Under the pieces are notes generated by a model, which saw only the letters and a program-made list of their open reading frames with translations, was not told where the DNA came from and did not search any database. Made by a program: the position numbers and the translations under genes. From Cryptosporangium minutisporangium (GTDB lineage: Bacteria; Actinomycetota; Actinomycetes; Mycobacteriales; Cryptosporangiaceae), in contig NZ_BAAAYN010000004.1 in NCBI RefSeq assembly GCF_039536245.1, forward strand, positions 202,914 to 266,913: a stretch of 64,000 bases of DNA, read 5' to 3'. Positions 1 through 8,424 of the stretch are shown here, in pieces. Each line of letters begins with the position of its first letter. Position 1 is the stretch's first letter.

Positions 1-533
1 ACGGACTGTGCGCAGTACATGCCTGCCGCTATGTCCGCGGTCGGTATCCCGGTCTTGACCGGCGTCGCGGGCGTGCCGGTGATCGAGACCAGGCCGGCCT
101 CCGCCTGGACCAGCATGTCGTAGGCCTTGCGCTGCTCGTACGGGCCGCCGGCCCCGTACCCGGAGAGGTTGACCACGACCAACTCCGGACGCTCCGCCCG
201 GAGTTCGACGGAGCCCAGGCCGAGTCGCGCGGCCGCGCCCGGCGCCAGGTTCTGGACGAAGACGTCCGCGCGGTCCACCAGCCGCCGGACGATCCGGCGA
301 CCCTCGTCGGTCTTGAGGTCGACGGCCAGCGACTCCTTGCCCCGGTTGAGCCAGACGAAGTGCGCGCCGGTGCCGTGGACGACGTGGTCGTAGTCCCGGG
401 CGAAGTCGCCGCGCCCTACCCGCTCCACCTTGATGACCCGGGCGCCGAGGTCGGCGAGATTCCGGGTGGCCAACGGCGCGGCCACGGCCTGCTCCAGCGC
501 GACGACCGTGACGCCGTCCAACGGTTGGCTCAT
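1..533 (-). CDS. CaiB/BaiF-type (class III) CoA-transferase, C-terminus off the window
   Basis: The reading frame starts at an ATG (MSQPLDGVTVVALEQAVAAP) and stays open to the left edge, so only about 177 N-terminal residues are visible. The family N-terminus is clear: a Gly-Val-Val...Ala-Ala-Pro start, then LADLGARVIKVE, then an NLSGYG..GPY..RKAYD stretch, then TPVKTGIPTADI. Class III CoA-transferases move CoA between carboxylic acids through an enzyme-bound acyl anhydride; the catalytic Asp should lie further on and may be off the window. The gene follows ridA by 49 bp on the same strand and is probably co-transcribed with recQ-ridA. The substrate cannot be told. Confidence 0.85.
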   Translation of the reverse strand, partial: MSQPLDGVTVVALEQAVAAPLATRNLADLGARVIKVERVGRGDFARDYDHVVHGTGAHFVWLNRGKESLAVDLKTDEGRRIVRRLVDRADVFVQNLAPGAAARLGLGSVELRAERPELVVVNLSGYGAGGPYEQRKAYDMLVQAEAGLVSITGTPATPVKTGIPTADIAAGMYCAQS

Positions 534-582
534 GCTCCGCCGTTCGGAATCGGCTCGGCCTCGGTGCGCGGCGGGTCGTCGC

Positions 583-981
583 TCACGACGGAAGCCCCAC
601 GATGAGGTCGATCTCCACGGTGGCGCCGACGGCGAGCCCGGTCGAGCCGACACACGTCCGGCTCGGAAGCGGGCCGGTGAACCACGTGACGTACTCGGCG
701 TTGAACCGATCGAAGTCCGAGAAGTCCGTCAGGTACACGCGCACCATCAGCGCGTCGTCGAGGGTCGCATCGAAGTGCGCGAGCACCGCGGCGAGGTTCC
801 GGAACACCTGCTTCGTCTGCGCGACCACGTCACCGGCCACGAGCTCGCCGGTCGCCGGGTCGGTGGGCATCTGGCCGGTCACGTAGAGCGTGTCGCCCCA
901 CCGCACCGCATGCGAGAACGGCGCGACGCCGGGCGGCACGCCGGTGGACGGGTCGAACGTGTAGGCGATGCGTTTCGGCAT
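583..981 (-). CDS. RidA/YjgF-family protein (enamine/imine deaminase-like)
   Basis: A 132-residue protein of typical RidA size. It carries the family signature near its C-terminus (PSRTCVGSTGLAVGATVEI, followed by DLIV) and the N-terminal pattern PFSHAVRWGDTLYVTGQMPTDP. RidA proteins hydrolyse reactive enamine/imine intermediates, but many paralogues have other or unknown substrates. The Arg that binds the substrate carboxylate lies in PSRTCVG. The ATG is 2 bp downstream of the recQ stop codon, so the two genes are almost certainly one transcript. The CoA-transferase next to it hints at a catabolic paralogue rather than the general housekeeping protein. Confidence 0.85.
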   Translation of the reverse strand: MPKRIAYTFDPSTGVPPGVAPFSHAVRWGDTLYVTGQMPTDPATGELVAGDVVAQTKQVFRNLAAVLAHFDATLDDALMVRVYLTDFSDFDRFNAEYVTWFTGPLPSRTCVGSTGLAVGATVEIDLIVGLPS

Positions 982-983
982 GG

Positions 984-2858
984 TCAGACCTCCGCGACGG
1001 GCATGGCGTCGGAGGCCAGGACCTCCAGGATTTGCTCTCCGTACCGGGCCAGTTTCGTCTCGCCGACGCCGCTGACGTTGCCCAGCGCGGCCAACGTCGC
1101 CGGCGCTTCGGTGGCGACCTGGCGCAGCGTCGCGTCGTGGAAGATCACGTAGGCGGGCACCCCTTGCTCCTTGGCCGCCGCCGCGCGCCACGTCCGCAGG
1201 CGCTCGAACACCGCCTGCGCCTCGGCACTCAAGTCGACCGCCGGCCGCCCCTTCGCCCCACCGGTGCGGGACGCGGAGCGCTTCGGCTTCTCGGGCTCGC
1301 GTCGCATCATCACCTTGCGCTGCCCGCCGAGCACCGGACCGCTGCTCTCGGTGAGCGCGAGGACGCCGTACTCGCCCCCGACCGCGAGCAGCCCCTGGGC
1401 CAGGAGTTGGCGGACGACGCCGCGCCACTGCGGCTCGCTCAGGTCCTCACCGATCCCGAAGACCGAGAGCTCGTCGTGGCGGAAGCGGGTGACCTTCTCG
1501 GTGCGACGCCCGAGCAGGATGTCGATGGCCTGACCGGCGCCGAACTTCTGCCCGCGCTCGCGGTCGAGGCGCACCACGGTCGAGAGCAGCTTCTGGGCCG
1601 GGACCGTGCCGTCCCACGACTCCGGAGGCTCCAGGCAGGTGTCGCAGTTGCCGCACGCCCCGCTCTCCTGACCGAAATACGCGAGCACCTGGGAGCGGCG
1701 GCACTCGACCGTCTCGCAGAGCGCCAGCATCGCGTCGAGGTGTGCCGCCAGCAGCCGCCGGTGCGCGAGGTCGCCTTCCGAGCCGTCGATCAGCTTCCGC
1801 TGCTGGACGACGTCCTGCAGCCCGTACGCGAGCCACGCGGTCGACGGCAGGCCGTCCCGCCCGGCGCGCCCGGTCTCCTGGTAGTAGCCCTCGACCGACT
1901 TCGGGAGGTCGAGGTGGGCGACGAATCGGACATCGGGCTTGTCGATGCCCATTCCGAACGCGATCGTCGCGACCATCACCAGCCCGTCTTCCCGGAGGAA
2001 CCGGGCCTGGTTGGCCGCGCGCGTCCGGGAGTCGAGACCGGCGTGGTACGGCAGCGCGGGGATGCCCTGGGTGACCAGGAAGTCCGCGACCTTCTCGACC
2101 GACGACCGGGACAGGCAGTAAACGATGCCGGCGTCACCCGAATGCTCGGTGCGCAGCAGGTCGAGCAACTGCTTGCGCGGCTCGGCCTTGGGCACGATCC
2201 GGTAGCGGATGTTCGGCCGGTCGAAGCTCGCGACGAAGTGCCGGGCGTCGTCGAGCTTCAGGCGGGTGGCGATGTCGGCCCGCGTCCGCGAGGTCGCGGT
2301 CGCGGTCAGCGCGATCCGGGGCACGTCCGGCCACCGCTCGTGCAGCATCGACAGCGCCAGGTAGTCGGGGCGGAAGTCGTGCCCCCACTGGGAGACGCAG
2401 TGCGCCTCGTCGATGGCGAACAGCGAGATCCGGCCGCGCTCCAGCAACCGCATCGTGCGGGACTCGCCGCCGGCCAGCGCCTCCGGCGCCAGGTAGAGCA
2501 GGTCGAGTTCACCGGCGACGAACGCCTTCTCGACGGCGCGGCGATCCTCGAACTCCTGGCTCGAGTTGAGGAAGCCGGCCCGCACACCGAGCGCGGTCAA
2601 CGCGTCGACCTGGTCCTGCATCAGGGCGATCAACGGAGAGATGACCACGCCGACGCCGCCCCGCACCAACGCGGGAATCTGGTAGCAGAGCGACTTGCCG
2701 CCACCGGTCGGCATCAGCACCAGGGCGTCGCCGCCGCCGACCAGGTGCTCGATGATCTCCTGCTGCTCGCCGCGGAACGCGTCGTAGCCGAAGACCCGGC
2801 GCAGCACGTCCAATGCGTTCGTCGGCTCGTCCACGGGCTCGATCCTAGGAGTCACCAC
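984..2858 (-). CDS. recQ: ATP-dependent DNA helicase RecQ
   Basis: A 624-residue superfamily 2 3'-5' DNA helicase. Walker A is MPTGGGKS at about residues 49-56. Motif II is [15 protein letters not shown], which carries the RecQ-specific aromatic-rich loop. Motif VI is in [11 protein letters not shown] zinc-binding set (CETVECRRS, then CGNCDTC) follows, then a winged-helix RQC region. A C-terminal HRDC domain ([12 protein letters not shown] to YGEQILEVL) binds DNA. RecQ acts in recombination repair and at stalled forks. Full length and intact. It is the first gene of a likely recQ-ridA-CoA-transferase operon. Confidence 0.95.
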   Translation of the reverse strand: MVTPRIEPVDEPTNALDVLRRVFGYDAFRGEQQEIIEHLVGGGDALVLMPTGGGKSLCYQIPALVRGGVGVVISPLIALMQDQVDALTALGVRAGFLNSSQEFEDRRAVEKAFVAGELDLLYLAPEALAGGESRTMRLLERGRISLFAIDEAHCVSQWGHDFRPDYLALSMLHERWPDVPRIALTATATSRTRADIATRLKLDDARHFVASFDRPNIRYRIVPKAEPRKQLLDLLRTEHSGDAGIVYCLSRSSVEKVADFLVTQGIPALPYHAGLDSRTRAANQARFLREDGLVMVATIAFGMGIDKPDVRFVAHLDLPKSVEGYYQETGRAGRDGLPSTAWLAYGLQDVVQQRKLIDGSEGDLAHRRLLAAHLDAMLALCETVECRRSQVLAYFGQESGACGNCDTCLEPPESWDGTVPAQKLLSTVVRLDRERGQKFGAGQAIDILLGRRTEKVTRFRHDELSVFGIGEDLSEPQWRGVVRQLLAQGLLAVGGEYGVLALTESSGPVLGGQRKVMMRREPEKPKRSASRTGGAKGRPAVDLSAEAQAVFERLRTWRAAAAKEQGVPAYVIFHDATLRQVATEAPATLAALGNVSGVGETKLARYGEQILEVLASDAMPVAEV

Positions 2859-2951
2859 CGACAGGTTCGGCCCGGCGCAGACATCCGCTCCGTTCCCGCA
2901 GGCCTCACGACCCCCGCGGGTCGGTCGCCGACGCCTGCCGCGACGTCCGGA

Positions 2952-3851
2952 TCACCAGTGCCACGGGTTCTCCACCCGGTTCGAGGACGCGGCACTCCAG
3001 ATCGAGCGGTGCGCCGCCGCCGTGCCCAGCCGACGCTGGAGCGCGCCGTCACGCCGACAGCGGCCGACCCCGACCGCAACGACCCGCGGGTTGGTGTTCC
3101 ACCGGGCGCTCACCGTGAGCGGCTGCCCTCCGCTTCCGTCGCGGTCCGGGAGGAGCACGCTGCCGGCGACGAAACCCCGGACGCGGACCGCGGCACGGTC
3201 GTAGATCGGGAACGCGACGGTGCCGTGCAAGTAGTGCGGCTGTTCCGGACCGAACCGATCCCACGCGACCCGGACCGATCCGACCGGCGTGCCGAGGACC
3301 AACCCCGCCGGCGTCAGCCCGGCGTACGGCCGCGGACGCCCGAGCCAGGCCGAGACCGCCTGCACCGCACCGAACACGGTGAGTACGGCGGCCGTCCCGG
3401 TCGCGGCCACCACGAGCACCATCCGCCACGCGGAGTCCGGCTGTACCGCTCCGACGATCCAGTCCCGCACACCGCCGAGGAAGAACGTCGGAAGAAGCAC
3501 CCACCCGACCACCACGGCCGGATAGGCGTAGGGAAGCGCGTACAAGCCGTCGCCTCCGACCAGGGTGAGGCGGGGCGGCAGCGCGTCGCGCCGTTCCCGG
3601 GCGAGCCATCCGCACACGGTGATCAGCCCAGTCCCGAGGACCGAGAGCGCGCCGCGTAACCGCGGGTCGCCGCCGGCGAGCGCCCAGACCACCACCCCGG
3701 CGGACACCACGAGAAGCGTTCGGAGGCCGGAGAGCCGGAGACCGGAGAGCACCCTCGGTGCGGCCTCCGGCCGCACGGCGAAGTAGGCGTCCTCACCGGC
3801 GTCCGACTCAGCGGGGTCCGAGGCATCGTCCGCCCGCGGCCGCCGAGACAT
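2952..3851 (-). CDS. Conserved membrane protein of unknown function
   Basis: About 299 residues from the ATG chosen (MSRRPRADDASDPAESDAGE). An acidic soluble N-terminus of about 30 residues precedes four hydrophobic segments, roughly LLVVSAGVVVWALAG, LSVLGTGLITVCGWLA, YPAVVVGWVLLPTFFLGG and MVLVVAATGTAAVLTVFGAV. A soluble C-terminal half (about 130 residues, VRVAWDRFGPEQPHYLHG...) follows. An in-frame start 23 codons upstream is possible but would overlap the divergent gene at 3895. I do not recognise a family. The layout resembles small actinobacterial proteins with PH-like cytosolic tails, but that is a guess. Confidence 0.7.
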   Translation of the reverse strand: MSRRPRADDASDPAESDAGEDAYFAVRPEAAPRVLSGLRLSGLRTLLVVSAGVVVWALAGGDPRLRGALSVLGTGLITVCGWLARERRDALPPRLTLVGGDGLYALPYAYPAVVVGWVLLPTFFLGGVRDWIVGAVQPDSAWRMVLVVAATGTAAVLTVFGAVQAVSAWLGRPRPYAGLTPAGLVLGTPVGSVRVAWDRFGPEQPHYLHGTVAFPIYDRAAVRVRGFVAGSVLLPDRDGSGGQPLTVSARWNTNPRVVAVGVGRCRRDGALQRRLGTAAAHRSIWSAASSNRVENPWHW

Positions 3852-3894
3852 ACCGCGACCGTACCGGTTGTCGCCGCCTTGCAGACTCGCCTTC

Positions 3895-4914
3895 ATGACG
3901 ACGTACCACGAGGTGGCCACCCGCTTGATCGAGCTGGGCCTGCTGTCGGAGGCGAAAGCCGAGGAGGTGCTGGCTGACCGGGACGGTGCGGTGGACGGCG
4001 AAGGCCTGCTCTGGGCCTTCGAGGAGTTCGGGGTTGCCTTTCACCTCACGATGGAACAGAAGGTCGGCAGCGGCCTCGAGGCGCACGAGCGGGGGTACCG
4101 GGACTGGCTCGAGTACACGGCCGGGTTCACCAGAGGCGCGGTGGTGATCGAGGACGTCGTGTTGATCCAGCCGGACGCCGACCACGCGTTCCTCCATTTC
4201 CGGACGAACGGCCGGACTTGCTGGTGGAGCATCGAGACGGAGTTCCTGGAGTCGAAGTATCTCGACGCGATGCCACTGCTCAACCTCTCCGACTACGAGC
4301 CGGGTGGCGACGACCCGCGCGAGTTCTACGAGATCTCGCTCCACGGCACGACCACCGGCTACCACGTGCTGGTCGACGACGCGCAGGGGCACGGCCTCGC
4401 GCGCACCTACGATCTCCAGCTACCCGGGCTGACCACCCCGTACGAGACGCCGGCCACGGCGCCCGCGTCGGAACCCAGAAAATCGGTGGAGGACTGGCTC
4501 GCCGAGACGGCAGCCACGCTCCCCGCGCTCCGGGCGGAGCTGCCGCGGTGGGCGCCGGACCCCGTCGAGGCGCTCGAGCGGCTCGTGCTCGATCGGTTCG
4601 CCGACAAGGACGCGTATCGGGCCGCCGAAGACAGTCCGTTCGTGAACGCGGCCGCCCGCTTCCTGGGCGAGGAATTCCATCGGCTGGCCCCGAGCCACTG
4701 GACCACCGACCTGCATCCCCGATGGTTCAGGCTGGCCTTCGACGACGTCCCGTTCGAGTTCCAGTCCGACGGATGCCCGTTCCGCACCCTCTGGTGGTTC
4801 GTCGAGGAACGTCGGCCGGGGACGCTTCGCGCCGAGGTCGCCCGGTTCCAGGCGTCTTACGACCGGTACCTGCGAGTCCTCGCCGAAGTGGAGCGCCGGC
4901 TGGCGTCCCGCTGA
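3895..4914 (+). CDS. Hypothetical protein
   Basis: A 339-residue soluble acidic protein without signal peptide or membrane segment. The ATG at 3895 (MTTYHEVATRLIELGLLSEA) is preferred over one nine codons upstream because the upstream stretch is proline/cysteine junk that overlaps the divergent promoter. The N-terminal 40 residues look helical. The middle is beta-rich with a Trp pair (TCWWSIE). The C-terminal third is aromatic-rich (FRTLWWFVEERRPG) and ends in a helix. No catalytic motif was recognised. It is transcribed divergently from the 2952-3851 membrane protein with a gap of about 43 bp. Confidence 0.65.
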   Translation: MTTYHEVATRLIELGLLSEAKAEEVLADRDGAVDGEGLLWAFEEFGVAFHLTMEQKVGSGLEAHERGYRDWLEYTAGFTRGAVVIEDVVLIQPDADHAFLHFRTNGRTCWWSIETEFLESKYLDAMPLLNLSDYEPGGDDPREFYEISLHGTTTGYHVLVDDAQGHGLARTYDLQLPGLTTPYETPATAPASEPRKSVEDWLAETAATLPALRAELPRWAPDPVEALERLVLDRFADKDAYRAAEDSPFVNAAARFLGEEFHRLAPSHWTTDLHPRWFRLAFDDVPFEFQSDGCPFRTLWWFVEERRPGTLRAEVARFQASYDRYLRVLAEVERRLASR

Positions 4915-4924
4915 ACACGAGACA

Positions 4925-5263
4925 CTAGCGGCGCCGACGGGCCAGGAGGCGTAGCTGCGTGATCCGCGCCGTTGCGACGACCATGGTCAGTATCGCCGCA
5001 CCGACGGCGGCGATCAGCAGCGCCAGAGCCAACGGCACGTCCCCGTCCCAGCCCAAGAAGCTGATCTGCGTGCTGCGGGTGTTCTGCAGCATGAAGACGA
5101 TCAGCACCACCAGCAGCAGTGCGGACGCACAGATGCCGAGCCAGACCGTTCCGATGCGGGAGGGAGGCACCCGGCCCGTCGCCGACGCGGCGGGAGCGAC
5201 ATCCGGATCCTGCGGCGCGGGCGGGCGCGGTGGGGAAACGGCGTGCAGCGGGTCGGTGGACAT
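4925..5263 (-). CDS. LapA-like (DUF1049) membrane protein
   Basis: A 112-residue protein with a Pro/Ala-rich cytosolic N-terminus of about 38 residues and two transmembrane helices (roughly 40-58 and 75-97). Between them is the LapA-family turn MLQNTRSTQISFLGWDGDVPL. The C-terminus is basic (TQLRLLARRRR). In proteobacteria LapA-domain proteins act in envelope lipopolysaccharide assembly; in actinobacteria their job is unknown. The gene converges with the hypothetical gene ending at 4914 and diverges from terC. Family assignment is good; function is open. Confidence 0.75.
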   Translation of the reverse strand: MSTDPLHAVSPPRPPAPQDPDVAPAASATGRVPPSRIGTVWLGICASALLLVVLIVFMLQNTRSTQISFLGWDGDVPLALALLIAAVGAAILTMVVATARITQLRLLARRRR

Positions 5264-5512
5264 GTCACATCACCCTGTGCGGCGAGCCGGCGTGGCAGGC
5301 ACCTCGGAGTGGGATGTCGTCGATCCCGGACCACTCCACCATACGCCTGTTCGGCTGCGGTCGGACGTCGCCGCCGCGCCGGGCCGAGAAACCGCATCCG
5401 ACCGAGGTGAGTCGCGCGGCAGTGGGTAAGTCCCCCCATGACGGCTCCACCACCGTGCCGTCCCACCCGTCCGCCGCACGGACGGCCCGTCCTCAAGGCA
5501 GGAGCAGCGTCG

Positions 5513-6745
5513 GTGGAGGTATCTCCTCTGGTTTGGGGCCTGACGATCGCTGGAATCGTCGGACTCCTGGTCTTCGACTTCGTCTTCCACGTCCGCAAGG
5601 CCCACGTACCCACGCTCCGTGAGGCGACTCTCTGGTCGGCGCTCTACGTCGGCCTGGCGGTGCTCTTCGGCCTGGGCGTCCTCGTGCTCGCCGGCACGCC
5701 AGCGGGGTCGGAGTATTTCGCCGGTTACGTCACCGAGAAAGCCCTCTCGATCGACAACCTCTTCGTGTTCCTCATCCTCATGACCAGCTTCCGCGTTCCC
5801 CGCGAGGATCAACAGAAGGTGTTGTTGTTCGGCATCGTGTTCTCGCTCGTCGCGCGCACCGGGTTCATCTTTCTCGGCTCCGCGCTGATCAATTCCTTCG
5901 CCTGGGTCTTCTATCTGTTCGGGCTGATCCTGCTGCTCACCGCCGGAAACATGCTCAAACCCACGGACGGCGAGTCACGCACGGCGGACAACATCGTGGT
6001 CCGGCTCGGCCGCAAGATCTTCCACACCACCGACTACTTCGACGGGGACAAGCTGTTCACCGTCCACGAGGGCAAGCGGGCGATGACCCCGATGCTGTTC
6101 GTGATGCTGGCCATCGGCGGCACCGACATCCTCTTCGCTCTCGACTCGATCCCGGCGATCTTCGGGCTCACGCAGAGCACGTTCATCGTCTTCACCGCCA
6201 CCGCCTTCTCCCTGCTGGGCCTGCGGCAACTGTTCTTCCTCATCGACGGCTTGCTGGAACGCCTCATCTACCTCTCGTACGGCCTCGCCGCCATCCTGGG
6301 GTTCATCGGCATCAAGCTGATCCTGCACGCACTGCACGAGAACAACGTGCCGTTCATCAACGACGGCAAGCCGGTCCCGGTGGTGGAGATCAGCACCGGG
6401 CTGTCCCTGAGCGTCATCATCGGAGTTCTGACGCTGACGATCGTGGCGTCCCTGCTCAGCCGGGCGGGCAAGGCCCGCACGGCGATCGCCGGCGCCCGCC
6501 GGCACGCCACGTCGTATCTGGACGCCGAGTACACCGTGGACCCGGCCGAGCGCGAGCGGATCTTCCGGCTGCTGCTGAGCGAGCGCGACCAGATCGTCGC
6601 CCTCGGTCCCAAGTACCGGCAGGAGGTTCGCGACGAGCCTGCCCTGATGGCCCTCCTCGAACGGGCGCGCGAAAGCCACGACGCCGCGGTCGCCCGAGGA
6701 GAGGCACCACCGGCAGGCCCGTCCAAGATCCTGCCGCGCCGATGA
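5513..6745 (+). CDS. TerC/Alx-family integral membrane protein
   Basis: TerC-family membrane protein with about nine hydrophobic segments. It shows the family signatures EKALSIDNLFVF (first acidic motif) and GGTDILFALDSIPAIFG (second acidic motif), which are thought to bind Mn2+ or another divalent metal. Members act in tellurite resistance, pH-linked Mn2+ export (Alx) or metallation of exported enzymes. I place the start at the GTG at 5513 (VEVSPLVWGLT) because AGGAG lies 8 bp upstream; an ATG at 5438 would add 25 low-complexity residues. The C-terminal 90 residues are soluble. I looked for a yybP-ykoY Mn2+ riboswitch upstream and saw no convincing match. Confidence 0.88.
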   Translation: MEVSPLVWGLTIAGIVGLLVFDFVFHVRKAHVPTLREATLWSALYVGLAVLFGLGVLVLAGTPAGSEYFAGYVTEKALSIDNLFVFLILMTSFRVPREDQQKVLLFGIVFSLVARTGFIFLGSALINSFAWVFYLFGLILLLTAGNMLKPTDGESRTADNIVVRLGRKIFHTTDYFDGDKLFTVHEGKRAMTPMLFVMLAIGGTDILFALDSIPAIFGLTQSTFIVFTATAFSLLGLRQLFFLIDGLLERLIYLSYGLAAILGFIGIKLILHALHENNVPFINDGKPVPVVEISTGLSLSVIIGVLTLTIVASLLSRAGKARTAIAGARRHATSYLDAEYTVDPAERERIFRLLLSERDQIVALGPKYRQEVRDEPALMALLERARESHDAAVARGEAPPAGPSKILPRR

Positions 6746-6758
6746 CGGTGCGCCCGCC

Positions 6759-7238
6759 CTACTCGCGCATGCCGGCCAGGTCCACGGCGCGGGTACGCAG
6801 CGCGGTCCGGACCGGCAGCACCACACCGAGCAGGGCCAGCACCGCACTGATCACCACGACCACCGTTACCGGTGCCCACGGCACCACGACCGGCGTGCTG
6901 CCCACGAGCTGCGTCAGGGCGACGTTCTGCGCGGCGGTCAACGAGGGCAGGAGGTTGAACGACTGGAACACGAACCCGACCCGTTCGCGCCGGAGCAGCG
7001 TCAGGGCGGTCTCGTCCAGTCCGGTCAGGTCGTGACCGGCCACGAACACCCGGCCACTCGTCGGCCGGTCGAGCCCGGCCGCGCACTGCAACGTCGACTT
7101 CCCCGAACCGGACGGTCCCATGACGGCGGTGAAGGACCCGGCGGTGAACGTCAGGGACACCTCGCGCAGGGCGTCGACGGAGCTGTCACCGGAGCCGTAG
7201 GTCTTGCTGACCGTCTCCAGACGCACGGCCTCAGCCAT
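6759..7238 (-). pseudogene. Collapsed ABC transporter: ATPase N-terminus fused to FtsX/MacB permease C-terminus
   Basis: The first 115 or so residues (from MAEAVRLETVSKTYG) are a MacB/LolD-type ATPase with Walker A GPSGSGKST and the Q-loop FVFQSFNLLPSLTAAQNVAL. The frame then jumps straight to the last 45 residues of an FtsX-like permease: STPVVVPWAPV, a final transmembrane helix, then LPVRTALRTRAVDLAGMRE. The ABC signature, Walker B and nearly all the permease are missing. One codon also seems lost after Walker A (KSTLQCAAGLD instead of the usual KSTLxxCxAGLD). A deletion spanning the end of the ATPase gene and most of the permease gene explains this. It cannot work as a transporter. Confidence 0.85.
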
Positions 7239-7410
7239 GAGTCCCGTTCCGGTGCGCAGTGTGTCCGGGAGCCGGGAGCAGTCTCGTCCCGGGGGGATCG
7301 AGCAATGTGCCGAGTGCCCGCGGGTACTGGGCCGCCAGGTCCGGGTCGCAACAGGCCCGTTCACACCAAGCTACTTGGTGGACACGTCCACGGGCGAGGG
7401 CGCTGGTGCC

Positions 7411-8424
7411 GTGGCGTCGAGGGTGGACAATGCGCTCGTGGCGTTGCTCGCGGAGATCGGCGCGTGGGTAGCTGCGCTCGCGTTGATCGGCGTCGCGGTC
7501 GTGGAGGGCGGGCGGGACGCGCGGCGAGCCCGAGCGCGACGCCGCTCCGTCGTCGACGGCAGAGAGGTGCGGTACGGCTCGGCCACCAGCTACCGCCCGC
7601 GGTCCGGGCTGTGGAGCGGTCTGCTGTTCGTCTGGGTCGGCTCCAACATCGCGGCAGTCCTGTTGTTCGTCGGCCTGTTCCCGCCGGAGTGGCGGGCCAC
7701 CGCGACCACGGCGATCGTCGTCCTGGTCGTTCTCGCTTACCTCGTGGCTCTGCGCTTCCTGCTCGACTACGCCCGCACCGAGGTGGTCGAAGGGCGCGTC
7801 CTGGAACGGAGAATCCTCTACAGCGGCGAGGACGACGCGACCAAGCACCACTGGATCGCCGTCGACGACGGCCGCCCGGGCCGGATCGCCGGTACGCCGG
7901 TCAGCCCGGCGGATTACGCGCGCGTGGTGGCCGGAGCGCGGATCCGGCTGCACCGGACCCCCCGTGGACGCCGGGTGAAGAGGCTGGAGGTCCTCGAGCT
8001 CCCCCGCTCGGCGAACGCGTCCGCCGGCGAGGCGGCCTGCCTGATCACGCCGGCCCAGGCGGCCCGGGCGCTGGGATCGCCGGTCGAGTTCGTCCCGGTC
8101 GCGTCGGACGTACCGAACACCCGCCGGTGCGTCTACGTCCCGCCGGGTACCCGAGTGACCAACGGGACCGTTCCGTCACCGGCGCTGCACGTGACCGAGG
8201 CGTTCGACCCGGACGCGGCCAACGAGATCGCCCGCCGCGCCACCGCGGGCGGCAAGCGCGCCTGGCACCACGGCAACCGTGGCGTCTTCCAGACCGGCAT
8301 GACCTACATCCTGACCTGGGGCAACGGCGCGTTGCTGCTCCGTGGCCAGGTGGACGTCGCCGACGTGGGCGAGGTCAGCCGTCTGGCACACAGCCTCAAC
8401 CCGCCGGGCCCCGATCCCCCGTGA
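7411..8424 (+). CDS. Hypothetical membrane protein
   Basis: About 337 residues with three N-terminal hydrophobic segments (ALLAEIGAWVAALALIGVAV; SGLLFVWVGSNIAAVLLFVGL; TAIVVLVVLAYLVALRFLL). A 230-residue soluble domain of mixed beta character follows (RRILYSGEDDATKHHWIAVD...). The start is uncertain: GTG 7411 has GAGGG 10 bp upstream, and GTG 7378 is also in frame. The soluble region holds no motif I recognise. The last 29 bp overlap the 3' end of the convergent histidine kinase gene, so the two transcripts are antisense at their tails. Confidence 0.6.
   Translation: MASRVDNALVALLAEIGAWVAALALIGVAVVEGGRDARRARARRRSVVDGREVRYGSATSYRPRSGLWSGLLFVWVGSNIAAVLLFVGLFPPEWRATATTAIVVLVVLAYLVALRFLLDYARTEVVEGRVLERRILYSGEDDATKHHWIAVDDGRPGRIAGTPVSPADYARVVAGARIRLHRTPRGRRVKRLEVLELPRSANASAGEAACLITPAQAARALGSPVEFVPVASDVPNTRRCVYVPPGTRVTNGTVPSPALHVTEAFDPDAANEIARRATAGGKRAWHHGNRGVFQTGMTYILTWGNGALLLRGQVDVADVGEVSRLAHSLNPPGPDPP

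Noticed and set aside
1032..3659. Very long plus-strand frame opposite recQ
   Set aside because: It is a GC-bias shadow of recQ and the membrane protein gene: Arg/Pro/Ala/Asp-rich, with no domain, while the minus-strand proteins are clear.
5264..5512. Possible yybP-ykoY manganese riboswitch upstream of terC
   Set aside because: GC-rich leader, but I could not find the conserved core or a convincing multi-helix fold.
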